Made by a program: the position numbers and the translations under genes. From Bacteroidales bacterium H10 (GTDB lineage: Bacteria; Bacteroidota; Bacteroidia; Bacteroidales; Muribaculaceae), in the NCBI GenBank assembly GCA_001701295.1, contig DAAV01000057.1:1-7810 (forward strand): a DNA stretch of 7,810 bases, written 5' to 3'. The notes beneath the pieces were generated by a model, which was not told the DNA's origin, ran no database searches, and worked only from the letters and a program-made list of their open reading frames with translations. The stretch's first letter is position 1. Each line of letters opens with the position of its first letter. This document shows, piece by piece, positions 4,368 to 7,810 of the stretch.

Positions 4368-6572
4368 ATGCGACAAATTATTACAATGATTTCTCTTGTC
4401 TGCGCATTGGCTCTTATGGCCGATGTCCCGGTGAGATACGCCGGATCGAATCTGCAGGAAGAACAGGTGAAAAATCTGCGGTATTCCTCAGATGCTGTAA
4501 GATCGGCGATGGTGAACCTATCTCCTTCTATGAAGAGTATGCCTGTATCGGATTTACAGCCTGAACCTGGCTCTGGAACGGAAGTGACTGTCAGACTTGA
4601 CTATGATGAGACTTTAGTTAAGCCCGAAGTTCTTGTAATCGCCCGCACTGACACGAGTGAACCCGAAGTTGAGAAAGTGGAACTTTGTTATGAAGACTAT
4701 GATAACTGGACTTATGATGAGAACGATCCTTCGACATGGGAGCCTCCTGTTGTATATCTGCATGAAGTGACAAGGACTTTGGAGCCGGGCCAATATCTCT
4801 TTGCCCCCTTATTTTTTAATGAAAAAGAAGAACCTGTTTTTCCTACTAAAAGCATCGAATTGGATTCATCGGATATAGTATTGGATTTTTCTCTTGAAGA
4901 TGCGACGGAAGTGTTGCAGTTTCATCCCGTGACTCATGAAGGTATGGATTTTAACACGGCTCTTGTGAATAGTACGTGTGAAAGTTCTATTTATTATGTC
5001 AATCACCTGACTGTCTCTATAGATGGAAAAAAGGAGTTGTTGTCCTTTGCCACTCCATTTATAAATCCTGATATGATATTGTCTCCCGACAGCCCGTTGA
5101 AAATTTATTTCTCATGTCTTTTTGCCTGTGACAAAGGAAAAGATTTTTTGTCAATGGGTCCGCTTACTGTCGATAATACAAATGGTATCAACAATGCGGA
5201 TGATTATGTCGGATTACGATCGAATGCTGTCAATACGATATTTCGTCCTAATGAAGAAAGCTATCGGGTAGATGCCAAATATTTCAGTTGTTTTGGCTAT
5301 AAATTTGGCATGATGCATCCGGACTTTTTCCTTCCTTCAAATACAGTTATTCTCGGCTCAGATCAAGAATATATCGGCTATAACGAATATTATTTGGCAA
5401 ACCTGTCAAAAGATAATGTTCTTGAAATACTTGCTATAGATGATCTTCCTGAATATGGGTTTTCAATGTTTGACGCGCCATTAGGTTTTAGTTGTAATCT
5501 TTTTGGCACTGTTCCCCCTTTTTATAGTGAAATAAATGGCAAAATCTATGGTGCATGGCGTCCTTTGGGACAAATAGGTGTGGATTATGCGTGTGGCATG
5601 AATATGCCATTTGCCGGAATTGAAAAAGGCAGTTATGTATTGCCTGAACCAAACATGAATTTTGCAATGCCGTTTGAACGGGATAAAGAAATACTTTTTG
5701 GCAATAATACACCGATTGTTCAATTCACCACGTTATCTTCTTCATCATTCAAATTTAATTTCATAGGTCGTCTTCAGGAATCCATGAACGCTGATCTTAT
5801 GGCTTCAGATATCAGGATGACTCTCTCGGGTGAAGATATATCGGCGATGTTCGGCGAGACCGGATGTCCGGATATCGAAGGAATGATTTCTACGGTCAGT
5901 AAAAATCCCGGCCCGTTGGAAATCGATTTGAGATGCTCCAATCGCCTTATAGACGGGAAGGTGCCGGCGACTACTGCCATGACCATGAATTGGGATGCGT
6001 CTGCCGGGAAGACTCCTCCTGCGTTGCAGATGCTTCAGTTCAGGGATCTGGAGGATAATGTTACCGACAGATTTGTTTCCAAAAATGATGCGGTGATGAA
6101 TTTTGCGGCCGGTTGTTTTTATTTCAATGAGGAAGTGATTGCATATGATTGTGAGCGTCCGTTAGAAGTGATCGCCGAGGTGGCGCCTCGGGGTACGGAG
6201 AATTTCTCGGAACTGACAGTGATCGAGATGCCCGAAAAATTCTATATGCCCGGCTACGGAGCATTCTACACCGCCTCGTTGGAAAGTATTGTCGATGACA
6301 GCCCCGACGGTTGGTATGACGTGAGGATAACGCTGCATGGGGAGAACGGCACGCAGGTTCAGACCCTGAGTCCGGCTTTCCATATCGGCGATTCAAATAG
6401 TGTGATGGATATTGCCGCAGATTCCGTAAGAGTGGAAGGTTCGGACATCATCGCCCTGGAAGGAAGCCGGATTTACGACATGGACGGACGCGAACGTATG
6501 GCGCGCGGTCTGGAGAGAGGAATATATCTTGTCAGGACCGGTGCCGGCACCTGTAAGGTAGTGGTGAGATAA
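4368..6572 (+). CDS. Large secreted protein with Por-type (T9SS-like) C-terminal sorting tail
   Basis: This 734-residue protein starts with a signal peptide (ITMISLVCALALMA, likely cut near residue 19). It has no lipobox, and no other TM helix was noticed. Residues 20-540 are rich in acidic and aromatic residues, and I recognise no catalytic motif. Residues about 545-675 (starting TPPALQMLQFRDLEDNVTDRF) resemble the beta-sandwich found after the catalytic domain in some Bacteroidales secreted S8 proteases, but the protease motifs themselves are absent; this resemblance is from memory. The last 40 or so residues (RIYDMDGRERMARGLERGIYLV, in two parts RIYDMDGRER and GLERGIYLVRTG, ending KVVVR) fit the TIGR04183-like sorting tail. 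It is expected at the cell surface or outside. The divergent TPR-HTH regulator is its probable controller. Bases 4800-5800 look more AT-rich than the 3' end. The exact function is unknown. Confidence 0.8.
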   Translation: MRQIITMISLVCALALMADVPVRYAGSNLQEEQVKNLRYSSDAVRSAMVNLSPSMKSMPVSDLQPEPGSGTEVTVRLDYDETLVKPEVLVIARTDTSEPEVEKVELCYEDYDNWTYDENDPSTWEPPVVYLHEVTRTLEPGQYLFAPLFFNEKEEPVFPTKSIELDSSDIVLDFSLEDATEVLQFHPVTHEGMDFNTALVNSTCESSIYYVNHLTVSIDGKKELLSFATPFINPDMILSPDSPLKIYFSCLFACDKGKDFLSMGPLTVDNTNGINNADDYVGLRSNAVNTIFRPNEESYRVDAKYFSCFGYKFGMMHPDFFLPSNTVILGSDQEYIGYNEYYLANLSKDNVLEILAIDDLPEYGFSMFDAPLGFSCNLFGTVPPFYSEINGKIYGAWRPLGQIGVDYACGMNMPFAGIEKGSYVLPEPNMNFAMPFERDKEILFGNNTPIVQFTTLSSSSFKFNFIGRLQESMNADLMASDIRMTLSGEDISAMFGETGCPDIEGMISTVSKNPGPLEIDLRCSNRLIDGKVPATTAMTMNWDASAGKTPPALQMLQFRDLEDNVTDRFVSKNDAVMNFAAGCFYFNEEVIAYDCERPLEVIAEVAPRGTENFSELTVIEMPEKFYMPGYGAFYTASLESIVDDSPDGWYDVRITLHGENGTQVQTLSPAFHIGDSNSVMDIAADSVRVEGSDIIALEGSRIYDMDGRERMARGLERGIYLVRTGAGTCKVVVR

Positions 6573-6582
6573 ATAAATTTAG

Positions 6583-6627
6583 AAATAAAACAGCCGGATG
6601 CTTCGAAAGTATCCGGTTGTTTTATTT
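6583..6627. terminator. Bidirectional intrinsic terminator between convergent genes
   Basis: An inverted repeat of about 17 bp pairs AAATAAAACA (6583-6592) and CCGGAT (6594-6599) with ATCCGG (6611-6616) and TGTTTTATTT (6618-6627). There is one G-U pair (6593-6617), and the stem extends inward towards a small TTCGAA apex. The A-rich left arm and T-rich right arm give a T-tract on both strands. It begins 10 bp after the stop of the secreted-protein gene and lies 65 bp beyond the stop of the esterase gene, so it can serve both. Confidence 0.9.
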
Positions 6628-6691
6628 CATATTGTCCGGTAGGAGGAAAAATAATTGGAATCCGGTTATATGGTCAATCCGGACTGATTGC

Positions 6692-7810
6692 CTATCTGAA
6701 AAGTTTCGGCAGGAATTCGGTCAGATATATGCGCCAGTTTTTCCATATGTGCCCCTCTCCGGTCTCGTAATATTCATATGGATATTTCTTGCTGTCAAGC
6801 AGTTCACGGTATTGTTTATTGGCGTCGTAAAGGAAATCCTTGTCGCCTATCGCTATCCAGTATAAGGCTGGTTTCTTGTCGAACTGTGTCTTTAGTTTTT
6901 CTTCAAAATCTGAATATATTGGTGATTCCACACCTTTGGTCGGCAGAATGGCTGCCGAGAAGAGGCCGACATAATCGAACATGTCAGGATTTGCCTTTGA
7001 TATGTGAAGCGAATGGAAACCGCCCATCGAAAGTCCGGCTATGGCTCTCGAGGCTTTCTCTGCCTTTGTGCGATAGTGCGAGTCTATGAAATTCACCACA
7101 TCTGGAAATGAAGTCTCGAAAGATCCGTCCATGGTCTTTGGCAGTTGGGTGGTGGGTGCTTTCAGTCCTTCCGAAGTCTCTCCCGGTGCCGCCTCCTGCG
7201 ATGCATTGCCGTTTGTCATGACAACTATCATAGGCTTCACCTTGCCCTGTGCGATAAGATTGTCAAGGATCTGCGCCGCTCTTCCGAGCTCTGTCCATGC
7301 GTTTTCATCGCCTCCCATACCGTGAAGCAGATAGAACACCGGATACCGCTCGTTACTGTCCTCATAACCTGCCGGTGTATAGACTGTGAGTCGCCGGTCC
7401 ATTCCTAAGGACGGACTTTCATACCACACCTTGGATACGGTGCCGTGAGGAACTTTGTTCACGCTGTAGAGGTCTGCCCGGTCACCGGGTATGATAAAGA
7501 TATTTGTCACCGACGCCACGTCCCTGAGCTGATAAACGTTTGACAGATCAGTCATCTTGAGTGAATCTACTACAAATGTATAACTGTAAAGTTCCGGTGC
7601 GAGAGGCGCGGGAGTCGTGTATTCCCACAGCCCGTTGCCGTTTTTCTTAAGGTCGGCATGACCTGGGCCATCGAATTCGCCGAAAGGAGTCTTTATTTTT
7701 TCTGTCGGCAGAAAATCTCCAGTCACCTGCACCAGATTTGCGTTCGGTGCGTTAAGCCGGAATGTGACGGTCTTGTCCTGATTTACTTCCGGAGAGATGA
7801 TTGTCGGCAC
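6692..7810 (-). CDS. Secreted-type esterase, PF00756 alpha/beta hydrolase with N-terminal E-set/CBM48-like domain (N-terminus outside window)
   Basis: The frame is open to the window edge; the GTG at 7810 is an internal Val codon, not a start. The visible 372 residues lack only the N-terminus, probably a signal peptide. Residues 1-110 look like an immunoglobulin-like E-set/CBM48 module (VTFRLNAPNANLVQVTGDF, LWEYTTPAPL, YSYTFVVD). The hydrolase follows: an oxyanion region LLHGMGGDENAW, nucleophile S261 in GLSMGG, acid D325 in GDKDFLYD and H354 in GEGHIWKNWR, so the triad is complete. This is the organisation of Bacteroidota feruloyl/acetyl-xylan-type esterases that remove acyl groups from plant polysaccharides. 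The substrate cannot be read from sequence, and related enzymes act on other esters. It is convergent with the secreted-protein gene, so the two are not co-transcribed; upstream neighbours are unseen. Confidence 0.88.
   Translation of the reverse strand: MPTIISPEVNQDKTVTFRLNAPNANLVQVTGDFLPTEKIKTPFGEFDGPGHADLKKNGNGLWEYTTPAPLAPELYSYTFVVDSLKMTDLSNVYQLRDVASVTNIFIIPGDRADLYSVNKVPHGTVSKVWYESPSLGMDRRLTVYTPAGYEDSNERYPVFYLLHGMGGDENAWTELGRAAQILDNLIAQGKVKPMIVVMTNGNASQEAAPGETSEGLKAPTTQLPKTMDGSFETSFPDVVNFIDSHYRTKAEKASRAIAGLSMGGFHSLHISKANPDMFDYVGLFSAAILPTKGVESPIYSDFEEKLKTQFDKKPALYWIAIGDKDFLYDANKQYRELLDSKKYPYEYYETGEGHIWKNWRIYLTEFLPKLFR

Noticed and set aside
6175..6191. CCGAGG-N5-CCTCGG hairpin inside the secreted-protein gene
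   Set aside because: It lies in coding sequence with no T-tract, in a GC-rich stretch where such pairs arise easily.
4368..6572. Secreted subtilisin-like protease
   Set aside because: No subtilase Asp, His or GTSMA-type Ser motif is visible; only the C-terminal module recalls those proteins.
6660..6682. Second possible terminator for the esterase on the minus strand (TCCGG(A)TT paired with AACCGGA)
   Set aside because: The stem is short with a bulge, and the T-rich run is displaced; the hairpin at 6583-6627 is a far better terminator for the same gene.

Overview
The window looks like a chromosomal segment from a Bacteroidales bacterium, probably Muribaculaceae/Bacteroidaceae-like. The reasons are promoter-like sequences of the Bacteroidota type (TTTG, about 19 bp, then TAnnTTTG), A-rich leaders without clear Shine-Dalgarno sites, a DUF4252 protein, a TPR/transmembrane/LuxR-HTH sensor of a type common in this phylum, a secreted protein with a Por-type (T9SS-like) C-terminal tail, and a Bacteroides-style secreted esterase. 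The genus is not established.

Left part (1-1952): the 3' portion of an AAA_14/DUF4143 ATPase (1-1062) is followed by a stretch of gene remains. The start of a HicB-like antitoxin gene (from 1120) is joined to the out-of-frame tail of an EamA/DMT transporter gene (stop at 1274-1276). After it comes an OmpR-family response regulator (1338-1952) whose winged-helix domain stops matching its family at about base 1880. No histidine kinase is visible. The area looks like repeated deletion and recombination, ending at the 3' end of the convergent DUF4252 gene.

Centre (1924-6572): two minus-strand genes, a secreted DUF4252 protein (1924-2367) and a membrane-spanning TPR-HTH regulator (2483-4096), lie divergent from a 734-residue secreted protein (4368-6572). 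The 271-bp divergent region holds a promoter for each side, a perfect 8-bp inverted repeat with a 7-bp spacer, and three TACGTAT copies. This is the most interesting part of the window: it reads like a one-component transmembrane sensor facing a surface/secreted target across a dense operator array.

Right part (6573-7810): a strong bidirectional terminator hairpin (6583-6627) separates the secreted protein from a convergent, 5'-incomplete esterase of the PF00756 (esterase D/feruloyl esterase) type with an intact Ser-Asp-His triad. No tRNA, rRNA, CRISPR array or intact insertion sequence was seen. No stretch above 300 bp lacks a gene.
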